A DNA stretch of 64,000 bases from Thiocapsa roseilacustris (GTDB lineage: Bacteria > Pseudomonadota > Gammaproteobacteria > Chromatiales > Chromatiaceae): the NCBI RefSeq assembly GCF_041903755.1, contig NZ_JBBWVE010000009.1, positions 62,001 through 126,000 on the forward strand, given 5' to 3'. Shown here in pieces: positions 27,501 through 36,540 of the stretch (position 1 is its first letter; every line of letters begins with the position of its first letter). The position numbers were made by a program, and so were the translations under genes. The notes under the pieces are model-generated. The model searched no databases. It saw only the letters and a list, made by a program, of their open reading frames with translations, and was not told the DNA's origin.

Positions 27501-30500
27501 GATCGGCTGAACCTCCATCAGCAGTTGCGCCGCCTGGTCACGCCGTCGGCGGCGCAGGCCCTGTGGGTGCCCGAGGAGGCCGCCGATGCGCTGGACGGTC
27601 TGCCGGCCTGGAACAGCCCGGGCGAACGCTTGCGGCCTGATCCGGTAGCCGCGCCCGACTGGTGGCAGAGCCGATTCAAGGGCGGCGACCTGACGCGGGT
27701 GATCGCGCACGAGCACACCGGTCTGTTGGAGCGCGACGAACGGCTCGCCTTGCAGACCCGCTTCATGGCCAAGCCAGAGGAGACCCAGCCCTGGTTCGAG
27801 AACCTGCTCTCGGCCACACCCACGCTGGAGATGGGCATCGATATCGGCGCCCTGGCCAGTGTGATGCTGGGCGGGGTGCCGCCGAACCAGGCCAATTTCA
27901 TCCAGCGCATCGGTCGCGCCGGTCGGCTGGACGGCAACGCGGCGGTCTTCGCCATCGCCGATGCCTCCCCGGATGGGCACGACCAGTATTATTTCGCCAA
28001 CCCGCTGGAGATGCTGCACGGCGCGGTGGAGGCGCCGGCCATCTATCTGGGCGCCGCCGAGGTGTTGCGCCGGCAGCTCTATGCCTTCTTCTTCGATCAC
28101 TGGGTGGCGGAGGGCACGCCGGCGCTGCCGGATAAGCTCAGCGAGGCATTGGATCAGGTCGCCAGCGGCGACGGCGACATCAGACGTTTTCCATTCAATT
28201 ATCTGGACTTCGTCAACCGCCACGAACCGATCCTGTTCGACGCCTTCTGTCGGATGCTGGGCAGTCACCTGACCCCCGAGACGCGGGAGAAGCTCGAAGG
28301 CTTTATCTCCGGCAGCGAGCAGCACAAGAACCTGCGTGCGCGGTTTCTCGCCTTTTTCGAGGAGGCGCACGCCGAGCGCGAATCCTGGAAAGCCCGTCGC
28401 AAGAAGATCAATCAGGAGCTGGGCCGACTCAAGAAGCGCCCCGAGGACGAGCAGACCCTGGCCGAGATCGCGCTTCTGGAGACGGAGCGCGCCGGTCTGG
28501 GCCAGCGCATCCAGCAGATGAACAACGAGCATCTGCTGGAGGCCATGACCAACGCCGGTCTCTTGCCGAACTATGCCTTTCCGGAGGAAGGGGTGTCGCT
28601 CACCACCATCGTGCACGGCGCCAAGTCGGCCACCGGCGAGCCCTATGCCACGCCGGTGCATCGCTACAGCCGCCCGGCCCACGCCGCGCTCGCGGAGTTC
28701 GCCCCGCTCAATACCTTCTTCGCACACAAGAGCAAGGTGCAGATCGACCAGGTGGACATGAGTGTCGAACCGCCGCTGGCGCATCGCTTTTGCCCGAGCT
28801 GTCACGTCCTGAGTCCGCTCACCGACCCGGCCGCGCACCAGGACCGCTGTCCGCACTGCGGCAATACCGGCTGGGCGGACACCAGCCAGGTCCGCCCGCT
28901 GCTGCGTCTGCGGCGCGCCGTGGCCAATATCGATCGTGCCGACCGGACGCGCATCACCGAATCGGACGAGGCCCGCAACCCCCGCTATTACGCCCGGCGA
29001 CTGCTGATGAATTTCGACGCCGGCGATGTGCGCAATGCCTGGCGTCTGGAGTCGAGTCAGGCGATCTACGGCTTCGAGTTCATCGCCAGGGCGGTCTTTC
29101 ACGATCTGAATCTGGGCCAGCCATCGGTGGCCAACCCGGCCCTGCCCTCCACCATCATTGCCGGAGACGACAGCACCAAGTCCGGATTCGCCTTGTGTGG
29201 CGAGTGTGGCAAGGTGCAACGTGCCGTTCGCGCGGGGCAAGACGACACCCGCGAGCAGGCCCATACCCCGGATTGCCGGCATCGCCATGCGACCGGCAGC
29301 GAGCATCTGCTGAGCGAGCTCTTCCTGTATCGGCAGTTCGAGTCCGAGTGTCTGCGTATCCTGGTGCCCAGGGGCTTTGGCTCCGGGGATCGCACGACCT
29401 ATTCCTTCATGTCGGCGCTGCAGTTGGGGCTGCGCAAACGCTTCGGCGGCAAGGTCGACCACCTGCGCTTCGAGACCATGGCCGAGCCCGGGAGTGGGCC
29501 GGGGAGCGAGCCAGCCGCCGACGCGAGCAGCGGCAAAAGCTACATCCTCATCTATGATTCGGTGCCGGGCGGTACCGGCTATTTGCAGCAGATGCTGGCC
29601 GGGGAGGCGAACACCCTGACCGAGGTGCTCGCGGTCGCCCATGCCGTTATCCGTGATTGCGGCTGTCGGGATAAGGACGGGGTGGATGGCTGCTACCAAT
29701 GCGTCTTCCAGTATCGCCAGGGCCGACACCGCAAGAACATCTCACGCAGCGCCGCACTGGAGATGCTCGACGAGCTCGTCCAGGGTGATTTCAAGCGCAC
29801 GCAGGTGCCCTGTCTGTCCGAAATCAACATCAATCCCGCGTTCGGGTCGGAACTGGAACGGCGTTTCCTGCCCGCGATCAAGGCGCTGAGCGGGCACCTG
29901 GATTCCGACAACAGCCGCTTCCCCGTCGTCCAGGTGACGCAGGACATCAAGGCGGGCAAAACGGCCTATCTGCTGACGCTGGGTGCCAACACCTACTGGG
30001 TTGATACCCAATGGCCCATCGAGGACCCGGCCTCGGGTCACGTGCTCTGCCAGCCCGATTTCCTGATCACGCCGACCAAGACCGCAAGCCCGATGCGACC
30101 GATCGCCGTGTTCGTGGATGGCTGGGAGTTCCATCAGATGACGCTGTCCGAGGACGCGCGCAAGCGCGCGACCCTGATGCTGCGCGGCGATTATCGGGTC
30201 TGGTCGGTGACCTACGAGGATATCGAGGCGGCGCATGCACTGAAGACCGGCACGGATCTGCCCGGCCCGCTGGATGTGCTGGAGACCGACACGGGGCGCG
30301 CCATCCCGCTGGATCGGCTGCCGCCGTTTTCGCCGAAGGAACTGGCGTCCAATGCCATTGCACTCCTGTTGCGGTTGCTGGGACAGGCGGATTCGACAGA
30401 GCGGGATCCGCTGGATCAGTTGCGGGAGACGGGTCGATACCTGCTGATCAAATCGACAAGACGGCCGCATGAGATCGACGCCTTGGTCAAGGCTCGCCAC

Positions 30501-31139
30501 GACGCGGTGCTCCGCGCGTTGCCGGACTGGCTCGGAACGGAGGCGCGCGCCGTGCATCTGCACAGCCCGGGTAAGATGCCCCTGCAGTGGGTGGGGAGCG
30601 CGGAACCCAAATTCATGACCGGCAAGGATGATTCGGCCTACCCGCAGGCCGGCGCTCTGGTGCTGGACGATGCGGCGGGGAGCGCAGACTTCAAATTCGG
30701 ACGCCGGCATTGGCGGCAGTGGCTGCGCCTCGCCAATCTCCTGCAGGCCGTTCCCGGCGTGGCACTGCTGACGCAAAGCCTGCTCGACGCCGGGGCGACG
30801 CTGTCGGTGTTGGCGCCGTCGGCCGTTCGCCCGGCAAGGGTCGGCGCGGACTGGAACCGGATTCTCGATGAGAACGAATTCCTGGACCGCTTGAGGACAG
30901 GCTTTCTGTCTCTGGCCAACAGCGGCCGACCGGCGCCCGAGCAGATCGGCGCGGAGATCGAGGATGATGGCGGCTATCGCATGGCCGAAGCGCTGTGGGA
31001 GCAGGCGCGGGTCGTCTTTCTGAGTGCCGGGCAGACGGATTTCAGCCCGGCGTGGCAGGCCGCCGGTTTTCGGGTGATCGAAGAAGGCGATGACTGGTGG
31101 CTTGCCGTCGAAGCGGCGCTGACAGGACAAGGATCATGA
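24594..31139 (+). CDS. DUF1998 superfamily 2 helicase with C-terminal nuclease-like domain (DruE / fused DrmAB-like)
   Basis: 2181 residues. Walker A ATGTGSGKTE near residue 94, DELH box near 241, SAT motif (GTSATLGD) near 276, motif VI QRIGRAGR near 1104. Zinc-type CxxC pairs are at about 516 (CSNCRATGW), 578-595 (CGQCGALGH, CPHCRGE), 640 (CPVCGERD), 1400-1420 and 1541. DUF1998 has IYDSVPGGTGYLQQM near 1650 and CGCRDKDGVDGCYQCVFQYR near 1689. The C-terminal part (QPDFLITP near 1819, AVFVDGWEFHQ near 1838, YRVWSVTYEDIEAA near 1867) looks like a Vsr/PD-(D/E)XK-type fold as in Druantia DruE. Such helicases act in phage defence on foreign DNA. Its stop overlaps the next start (ATGA). It is not accompanied by DruH or DISARM drmC here. 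The function in defence is inference. Confidence 0.85.
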   Translation: MLPSLVVDEVRRGVAETLRAQFEPSTALFKDAVRRLIDEPTWVKGPYIQLGMPFVPGTAGKDFFKDFRTEHPAHLHQELAWQRCAVAGKSTLVATGTGSGKTECFLYPVLDHVARARQMPDQPRGIKAIIIYPMNALADDQAGRIAELVHGTPAFAGIRVGLFVGSGKTRYRPAKAGQNPEPDHPAMGPDHVITDKDVLRDNPPDILLTNYKMLDFLLIRPRDQPLWRFNAPETLRYLIVDELHTFDGAQGTDLAMLIRRLRQRLKCDDCRLICIGTSATLGDAGPGDAGQGDAGGTRPLRDYAGQIFATEFDADAVITERRQGFDAFIGDRVVESLLADDAGVLRAISARDFAGQPEAVATFLPAFFNDPGLLAVLMAGIETAEGRVRLGEELKKHLLFQTLLRIATQAPVSVHEIADRMTRTLSAGLRPHADGIIIALLTLVAWARAPYAGQSVTADTPTGQLSHLVTLRVQIWVQELRRVLATVSAKPEEIELASEASVLSRREQLRLPVVQCSNCRATGWLTLKAPQESRVEQSPDKIYAAFFARNRDPFLARIYPRADMAGGQRIAMTPVLAHTLCGQCGALGHDQVTQCPHCRGEDILPVFRVSATRAKRLKDKDGGQAGREVTVHDDICPVCGERDRLLIIGAQTTSIAAHAVERLWAAPLNHQKKLILFSDSVQDAAHRAGYIESKTEGHLMRAGLAKALATLPPTLPWDQALERLGRSYLDSASPLAMTPRDFVARFIPPAMEWLRDWKHLLLHHDLPQGASLPDLLCRRLQWRAVEELTYRSDRGRTLSKVGVAVLFPDLDALRTVNTRLLPVLREAGGGLEHLDEECLFHWVLGTLLALIRAGGVFHLDLEKLAETGDFGAFEFAPHRKRWMPHRGKSSPPRFVTREAGRHDFLNLEERAGNPLLTWAQLALGINLYSPGILTLAYEELLKALEQSGLGRFVQMDHRGEQARVFGLNADRLNLHQQLRRLVTPSAAQALWVPEEAADALDGLPAWNSPGERLRPDPVAAPDWWQSRFKGGDLTRVIAHEHTGLLERDERLALQTRFMAKPEETQPWFENLLSATPTLEMGIDIGALASVMLGGVPPNQANFIQRIGRAGRLDGNAAVFAIADASPDGHDQYYFANPLEMLHGAVEAPAIYLGAAEVLRRQLYAFFFDHWVAEGTPALPDKLSEALDQVASGDGDIRRFPFNYLDFVNRHEPILFDAFCRMLGSHLTPETREKLEGFISGSEQHKNLRARFLAFFEEAHAERESWKARRKKINQELGRLKKRPEDEQTLAEIALLETERAGLGQRIQQMNNEHLLEAMTNAGLLPNYAFPEEGVSLTTIVHGAKSATGEPYATPVHRYSRPAHAALAEFAPLNTFFAHKSKVQIDQVDMSVEPPLAHRFCPSCHVLSPLTDPAAHQDRCPHCGNTGWADTSQVRPLLRLRRAVANIDRADRTRITESDEARNPRYYARRLLMNFDAGDVRNAWRLESSQAIYGFEFIARAVFHDLNLGQPSVANPALPSTIIAGDDSTKSGFALCGECGKVQRAVRAGQDDTREQAHTPDCRHRHATGSEHLLSELFLYRQFESECLRILVPRGFGSGDRTTYSFMSALQLGLRKRFGGKVDHLRFETMAEPGSGPGSEPAADASSGKSYILIYDSVPGGTGYLQQMLAGEANTLTEVLAVAHAVIRDCGCRDKDGVDGCYQCVFQYRQGRHRKNISRSAALEMLDELVQGDFKRTQVPCLSEININPAFGSELERRFLPAIKALSGHLDSDNSRFPVVQVTQDIKAGKTAYLLTLGANTYWVDTQWPIEDPASGHVLCQPDFLITPTKTASPMRPIAVFVDGWEFHQMTLSEDARKRATLMLRGDYRVWSVTYEDIEAAHALKTGTDLPGPLDVLETDTGRAIPLDRLPPFSPKELASNAIALLLRLLGQADSTERDPLDQLRETGRYLLIKSTRRPHEIDALVKARHDAVLRALPDWLGTEARAVHLHSPGKMPLQWVGSAEPKFMTGKDDSAYPQAGALVLDDAAGSADFKFGRRHWRQWLRLANLLQAVPGVALLTQSLLDAGATLSVLAPSAVRPARVGADWNRILDENEFLDRLRTGFLSLANSGRPAPEQIGAEIEDDGGYRMAEALWEQARVVFLSAGQTDFSPAWQAAGFRVIEEGDDWWLAVEAALTGQGS

Positions 31140-33178
31140 TCGAAGACGTCAAAATCATCGTCAGCAATGATGTGATCAAGCGCATGACCGCGCTGCCGGC
31201 CGCGGTGCAGACCAAGGCGCTGGAGTTCATGCTCAAGTTTCAGACCGATCCGCGCAGCCCCGGCATCCACTACGAGACCATCCAGGGGGCCAAGGACAAG
31301 AACTTCCGCTCGGTTCGGGTCGATCAGAACTATCGCGGCATCATCTTTCGGGCACCCAAGGACAACGTCTTCATCTGGTTGCACATCGATCAACACGATG
31401 ACGCCTACGCCTGGGCGACCCGCAGAACCATGAGCGTGAACCCGGTCAATGGTGCGCTGACACTGACCAATGTCGGTTTCGTCGAGAGCACCCTGCAACG
31501 CTCGGTGGCGCCTCAAGCATCCCAGCCGGAGCCCTGCTATGGGGCCTGTTCCGACCGCGATCTGATGGCCTTGGGCGTGCCCGAGGCGATGCTCCCGGCG
31601 GTGCGGACGATCCGCTCCGAGGGAGATCTGGATGCGATGCAGGATGAATTGCCCGTCGAGGCTTACGAAGGGCTGTTTCTGTTGCTGGCCGGTGATGCGC
31701 TGTCCGGCATCCTGGCGTCGCGGGAGACGCGCGTCGATCGACAGATCGATACCGAGGATTTCGCCACGGCGGCGGAGCGCGACGAGAGCCGCTCCCGGTT
31801 CTATGTCGTCGAGGGGGAGAACGATCTCCAGGAGATCCTCTCCGCTCCCCTGGAACAATGGCGCGTCTTCCTGCACCCGACCCAGCGCCGGCTGGCGAGC
31901 CGCAGCCTGAACGGACCGAGCCGCATCCTCGGCGGCGCGGGGACGGGTAAGACGGTCCTGGCGATGCATCGGGCCAAACATCTCGCCTCCGGCATGGTTC
32001 TGACCGAACGCAAGCTGCTCTTCACCACCTTCACGACCAACCTGGCGCTCGACATCGAGGACGGACTCAGGTCGATCTGCAGCCCGGAGCAATTGAAACG
32101 GATCGAGGTGATCAACCTCGATGCACTGGTCTTTCGGTTGCTCAAGGCCCAGCGCTACGAGCATGAGATCGCCTTCGACTACGAGGCCAAATGCGCGCCG
32201 ATCTGGGATGCGGTGATGGTGGATTTCGACAGCGCGCTGGGCGTGTCGCGCGAGCTCGTCAGGGAGGAGTTCGAGCAGGTGGTGCTCGCCCAGGGGCTGG
32301 AGACGCGCGACGCCTACCGCGAGGCGCCAAGACGCGGCAGAGGCGTCATCCTGTCGCGCAAGAAGCGCGATGCACTCTGGGAGCTGTTCGAGAACTATCG
32401 CCTCCAGTTGAGCGCCAAGGGTCTGAAGGAGCCGGACGATGCCTATCGCGACGCCTGCGCGATCCTGGCCAAGGAAGCCGAGCCCCGCTATGCGCATGCG
32501 GTCGTCGACGAAACCCAGGACTTCGGTCCGCAGGCGCTGCGGCTGATCCGCGCCCTGGTCGCCCCTGGCCCGAACGATCTGATGTTCGTCGGCGACGGGC
32601 ACCAGCGGATCTACGCCAAGAACAAGGCCAGCATGAGCAGTTGCGGCATCGATATCCGCGGCCGCGCACGGAAACTCTACCTGAACTACCGCACGACCGA
32701 GGAGATCCGTCGCGAGGCGGTATCGCTGTTGGAGGGCATCGAGATCGATGACCTGGATGGCGGCAGCGACGAGATCACGCGCTACAAGTCGCTGATGCAC
32801 GGCCCGGCGCCGGAACGGATCCAGGGTGCGTCCATGGAAGCCATCCGAGACGGCGTGCTGGAGTTCATCCAGCAGTGCCTGCAGGAGAACGCCGACAACA
32901 CCATCGGCGTCATGGCCCCGACCATCAAGCTGCGTGATCAGTTGGCCAAGCAGATTCGCGAGTCCGGATTGAAGGTGGCGACGGTCAATCACCGCGAGCG
33001 TTTGAGCCGCAAGGATGCCCGGATCTTCGCGATGACCCTGCACCGGGCCAAGGGCCTGGAGTTCGATGCCGTGGCGATCGTGGTCAATCGCGAGCTGGAC
33101 GAAAACCTGCGAAAGCTGGTCTATGTCGGAATGACGCGCGCCAAAAGGATGGCACGGATGTATTCCGGGCTCACCTGA
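31136..33178 (+). CDS. UvrD/Rep-type superfamily 1 helicase with RelE/ParE-like N-terminus
   Basis: 680 residues, start overlapping the upstream stop (ATGA), so translation is coupled. Residues 1-100 (ALEFMLKFQTDPRSPGIHYE, then FRSVRVDQNYRGIIF and HIDQHDDAYAWATRR) have the strand order of RelE/ParE toxins. The helicase follows: Walker A GGAGTGKTVLAMHR near 266, Walker B VDETQDFG near 457, GDGHQRIYAKN near 486, TLHRAKGLEFDAVAI near 634 and LVYVGMTRAKR near 662. It should move 3'-5' on single-stranded DNA. Partner of the DUF1998 helicase in what appears a two-gene defence operon (inference). Confidence 0.88.
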   Translation: MIEDVKIIVSNDVIKRMTALPAAVQTKALEFMLKFQTDPRSPGIHYETIQGAKDKNFRSVRVDQNYRGIIFRAPKDNVFIWLHIDQHDDAYAWATRRTMSVNPVNGALTLTNVGFVESTLQRSVAPQASQPEPCYGACSDRDLMALGVPEAMLPAVRTIRSEGDLDAMQDELPVEAYEGLFLLLAGDALSGILASRETRVDRQIDTEDFATAAERDESRSRFYVVEGENDLQEILSAPLEQWRVFLHPTQRRLASRSLNGPSRILGGAGTGKTVLAMHRAKHLASGMVLTERKLLFTTFTTNLALDIEDGLRSICSPEQLKRIEVINLDALVFRLLKAQRYEHEIAFDYEAKCAPIWDAVMVDFDSALGVSRELVREEFEQVVLAQGLETRDAYREAPRRGRGVILSRKKRDALWELFENYRLQLSAKGLKEPDDAYRDACAILAKEAEPRYAHAVVDETQDFGPQALRLIRALVAPGPNDLMFVGDGHQRIYAKNKASMSSCGIDIRGRARKLYLNYRTTEEIRREAVSLLEGIEIDDLDGGSDEITRYKSLMHGPAPERIQGASMEAIRDGVLEFIQQCLQENADNTIGVMAPTIKLRDQLAKQIRESGLKVATVNHRERLSRKDARIFAMTLHRAKGLEFDAVAIVVNRELDENLRKLVYVGMTRAKRMARMYSGLT

Positions 33179-33239
33179 GTTTTTCTCGTCGCAGTCGGGA
33201 CACCTGACCGCCCATTCTTCGACCCCCGCCCCAACCGAG

Positions 33240-33920
33240 CCGCTCAGCGGTGCCGTCATGGTGTTTCTGCAGTCCCACCGGGTCGGCACGGCGCGCGCGG
33301 TGCGCATCTACAAGACCTACGGGGACGCCGCGGTCGAGAAGGTCCGCGAGAATCCTTACCGGCTGGCGCTCGATATTTGGGGCATCGGCTTCAGGACCGC
33401 GGATGCGATCGCCTAGCGCCCTGCCCTCTTCCTCGCGCCCCTGCAGCGCGCCGAGCGCGGAGTGGCCGGCCATCTGCGCCGGCTCGCGCAGGATCCGCCC
33501 CCCCCCGCGCGCATCGAGCGCTTCGGCTGGACCTACGCCCGGGGCGACAAGGTTATCCAGCTGGTGAACGACTACGACAAGGAGGTCTTCAACGGCGACA
33601 TCGGACGGATCCGCACGATCGATCTGGAAGAAGGAATCCTGACCATCGACTTCGAGGGGCGCCCCGTCGCCTACGAGACCGGCGATCTCGACGCCCTCGC
33701 ATTCGCCTACGCCACCAGCGCCCACAAGGCCCAGGGATCGGAGTACCCGGCGGTGGTCATCCCGCTGGCGATCCAGCATTACACCTTGCTGCAGCGCAAC
33801 CTGCTCTACACCGCGGTGACCCGCGGCAAGCGACTGGTGGTGCTGATCGCCCAGCCCAAGGCGCTCGCCATGGCGGTGAAGCAGACCGGGGCCGGGCGGT
33901 TGACACCGCCCCCGTCCTGA
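33240..33920 (+). pseudogene. RecD2-like helicase relic
   Basis: Three RecD2 pieces lie in one frame. The helix-hairpin-helix part (LQSHRVGTARAVRIYKTYGD, then NPYRLALDIWGIGFRTADAI) ends at a stop at 33414. A short middle piece (FLAPLQRAERGVAGHLRRLA) follows. The C-terminal helicase domain comes last (GDKVIQLVNDYDKEVFNGDI, FAYATSAHKAQGSEYPAVVI, LLYTAVTRGKRLVVLIA). The ATPase core between them is deleted. The C-terminal piece could still be translated from a GTG at 33462 but would not be a helicase. Confidence 0.75.
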
Positions 33921-34125
33921 CCGAGATCACCTTCGAGCGTCCGGCGGCGAGCGGCCGCCCGGCGCGCCCGGTGACCCAGCAGCTCGAGGCCGTGCGGGTG
34001 ACGCTCAAGGCCCCGGCGCGCCCCGACCGGACCTTACCCGAGGTGAGCGTCACCGCACTGCTCGCCGAGGAGATCAACCCACCGCCGGGGGAGGCGCCGC
34101 TGCAAGCGAGCATCGAAGCTCTCGC
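33915..34125 (+). pseudogene. IS4/Tn5-like transposase fragment
   Basis: The frame reads LTEITFERPAASGRPARPVT, AVRVTLKAPARPDRTLPEVS and ALLAEEINPPPGEAPLQ, matching the insertion-domain region that precedes the conserved WxLLTTxPV of Tn5-like IS4 transposases. Neither catalytic end is present. It directly abuts the recD2 relic. Confidence 0.55.
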
Positions 34126-34396
34126 CCGACCGGGAGGCAGTCGCGCTCGCGGCCGCACCCAAGCCGGACGAAAAGCGGGAGCTGGCCTGCTGCATGGCCT
34201 GCTCGCCGGAGCGCACGCTGCGATGCACCGCCCCGGAGTAGAGGTCATCCACACTCACCCGCGCGCTCGGGCCCAACATGCCCAGATCGATCACCAGCGC
34301 AATCAGCATCTGCTGATACTGGGGTGCACGCGCCTGCACGGGGCCTTGGCAGGTGAGCAGCCTGACACACCCTTTGTTGTCGCTACGATACATCCG
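34126..34396. other. Unassigned stretch between transposase and brnT relics
   Basis: Open frames exist on both strands but none is recognised. The minus-strand frame with YQQMLIALVIDLGMLGPSAR looks protein-like; the plus-strand frame with EKRELACCMACSPERTLRC ends at 34227. Probably debris of a mobile element. Confidence 0.35.
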
Positions 34397-34755
34397 GTGC
34401 GGATCGATTTCGACCTGGGTAAGCTACGCAGAACCCTTTTGGAGCGCTTTTGGAGCGCCGCCTCGATTGCGCCCGCGCCGCCGAGGTATTCGCGGATCGA
34501 CACTTCGCACCAAAAGACCTGCGGCGGAATTACGATGAGTGTCGATACATCACAGTCCGCAAGCTCGATGCCCGCATCGTCGTCATCGTCTGGTCGCCCC
34601 GCGGCGAAGCGCGCCGTATCATCAGCATGCGGAGAGCCAATGAGCGCGAACAAGCCCGCTACGCCCGTGCTCATGGCACCGCTTCGATAGGGTCCGTAAA
34701 TGGCCTCACGCCGCGACATCCGCGAACAGATCGATGCCTTCCGATCTCTCTGTGA
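34397..34755 (+). pseudogene. brnT: BrnT toxin gene interrupted by an 11-bp tandem duplication
   Basis: From a GTG: RIDFDLGKLRRTLLER, then in another frame RRLDCARAAEVFADRHFAPK, DLRRNYDECRYITVRKLDAR and IVVIVWSPRGEARRIISMRR plus ANEREQARYA. This is a full BrnT ribonuclease toxin split by one frameshift. The shift is exactly explained by a direct 11-bp duplication (TTTTGGAGCGC at 34437-34447 and 34448-34458); removing one copy restores the frame through the whole domain. No BrnA antitoxin gene follows. Confidence 0.8.
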
Positions 34756-35692
34756 TCGGGAAACCCCGGAACGCGTGCTGGCCGCGGCACGGGAGGCATT
34801 GGCCGATCGGCATCGCCTGATGGTCGCCAAGGCCGCGGAGCTGGCCGGTGATCGGCTGATCTATGCGCTCGAGCCGGACCTGATCGCGGCCTATTGCCGT
34901 TTCCTGGAGGATCCCGCAAAGCGCGATCCGGGCTGCACGGCCAAGGGTGCGATCGCGCGCGCACTGGTCGCACTGGACAGTCAGGACGTGGGTTTCTACA
35001 TCGCCGGCATCCGCTATCGCCAACCCGAGCCGGTGTGGGGAGGCAGCGTCGATACGGCCGTGGATCTACGCGTGAGCTGCGCCATCGGGCTCGCGGCCAC
35101 GAGCGATCCGCGTGCCCTGATCCACCTGGTCCACCTGCTCCACGACCCGGAGCCGCATGCCCGCAGCGGCGCGGCGCGTGCGATCGCCTGCACGCAACCC
35201 TTGGCGGCCGAGGCGGTGCTGCGCTCCAAGGCGTTCGGCGGCGATCCGGAGCCGGAGGTGACGGGCGACTGTCTTGCCGCACTCCTGCAGGTGGCCGGGG
35301 AGGATGCGCTTGAATTTGTGGGCGGATTTCTCGTCACGCCGAGTCTGGAGATCAACGGTCTCGCCGCACTCGCGCTCGGGGAGTCGCGGCTCGACGGCGC
35401 CTTGGATCTGCTGCGCGCCCGCTGGGACGCCGAGCCCTTCAAGCGCAGCGCGGAGCACCTTCTGCTGCGGGCGGCGGCGCTGCACCGCAGCGAGGCGGCG
35501 CTCGACTGGCTGGTCTCCGTCGTGGCGGATGCGGATCGCGCGAGCGCCGAGGTCGCGATCACCGAGCTGGGCACCTATCGCAACAACGCTCGGCTGCGGG
35601 AGCGCCTGGGCGCCGTGATTGCGGAGCGTGACGATCCTCGACTCGGCGCAGGCTATGCGAAGGCGTTTCCGCTCAAGACGCCGGGGGAATAG
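34700..35692 (+). CDS. HEAT-repeat protein
   Basis: 330 residues, all helical. Repeated helix pairs of the type LRVSCAIGLAATSDPRALIH, HARSGAARAIACTQPLAAEA and LEINGLAALALGESRLDGAL are HEAT-like. No signal peptide. Overlaps the end of the brnT relic by 56 bases. Such proteins are scaffolds or lyase-like repeat proteins; no partner is evident. Confidence 0.75.
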   Translation: MASRRDIREQIDAFRSLCDRETPERVLAAAREALADRHRLMVAKAAELAGDRLIYALEPDLIAAYCRFLEDPAKRDPGCTAKGAIARALVALDSQDVGFYIAGIRYRQPEPVWGGSVDTAVDLRVSCAIGLAATSDPRALIHLVHLLHDPEPHARSGAARAIACTQPLAAEAVLRSKAFGGDPEPEVTGDCLAALLQVAGEDALEFVGGFLVTPSLEINGLAALALGESRLDGALDLLRARWDAEPFKRSAEHLLLRAAALHRSEAALDWLVSVVADADRASAEVAITELGTYRNNARLRERLGAVIAERDDPRLGAGYAKAFPLKTPGE

Positions 35693-35844
35693 CGCGCCCC
35701 GGCGTTGATCGCTATCGGCGGCGCGTCTCGACCGCCGCCAACCCCTCCTCCGACCACTCCTTCGACGGGATGGGCTCCCGGAAAAACCTGTTAAGCTCAT
35801 AGACTCAAACCGATGAGCAAACAGGTGGCCCTGTCGGATCCCCT

Positions 35845-36540
35845 TCAATCCATGCCCCATCCAACCTCGCCAAACGCGCCTACCGAGCCGAAGGCCGACT
35901 CGCCGCACCCGAAAGCGGTTTGGGCGACCTGGCCTTGATGGTCGCCCAAAGGATCTGAGATGCGGAGACCGACATGAGCCCGCGACTGCACATCCGATTG
36001 CCGGGCAGTTTCGCGGTGGCATGCGACCGCACAGTCCTCAACCCGCCGGGAGCCCCCGTCGATCGTGAAGAGATCGAATGCAAGGACATGCAGCTCGGGC
36101 TCATCCTCGGACACGAAGAGGATGCGATCGGCACGGGTCTCGCACAACCAGGCACGAACGCCGAGCGGGGCGCGGCTGGTCAATGCCTCCGGCCCGAGCA
36201 GCGCGACATTGATGCCGCGCTCCGGATCGCGGGCGGAGACGAGCTCGAAGGCACCAACACCGCTCTCGCGTAGTGCGCTCCCCAGACGTTGACAGTCGCG
36301 GTAGTCGCTTGGGTGACGGAGCTGTGCCTCGTAGGCAGCGCAGGGCGGCGCCTGCAGGCGGACACCGCGCTCGCTTCGCCGACGGACACGGAACTGGGTG
36401 TGTTGGGTCAGCAGCCGGCCCGACGGCGGGGGAACCTCCATGCCGGTCCAGAACAGGAAGCGATAGTAGGCGACCTCGGCCAGGAGGGCCGGGAGCCCGC
36501 GCGAACCGTAGAGCAGACTCGGCTCAAAGCGCGTCCCGAA
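35845..36540 (-). pseudogene. RES-domain toxin lacking its N-terminus
   Basis: On the minus strand the frame reads GTRFEPSLLYGSRGLPALLA, EVAYYRFLFWTGMEVPPPSG, YRDCQRLGSALRESGVGAFE and SARDPERGINVALLGPEAL, as in RES toxins that consume NAD+. The first about 60 residues are missing; the RES frame emerges from inside the antitoxin gene. The C-terminal end after about 35990 does not look like RES and may be read-through, so the true end is uncertain. From 35693 to 35844 nothing was found. Confidence 0.6.

Noticed and set aside
24441..31130. Very long minus-strand open frames (up to 935 codons) opposite the DUF1998 helicase
   Set aside because: High-GC antisense shadows; no recognisable domains, and the plus strand has complete helicase motifs.
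30974..33307. 777-codon minus-strand frame opposite the UvrD gene
   Set aside because: Antisense shadow of the helicase; no start context or motifs.
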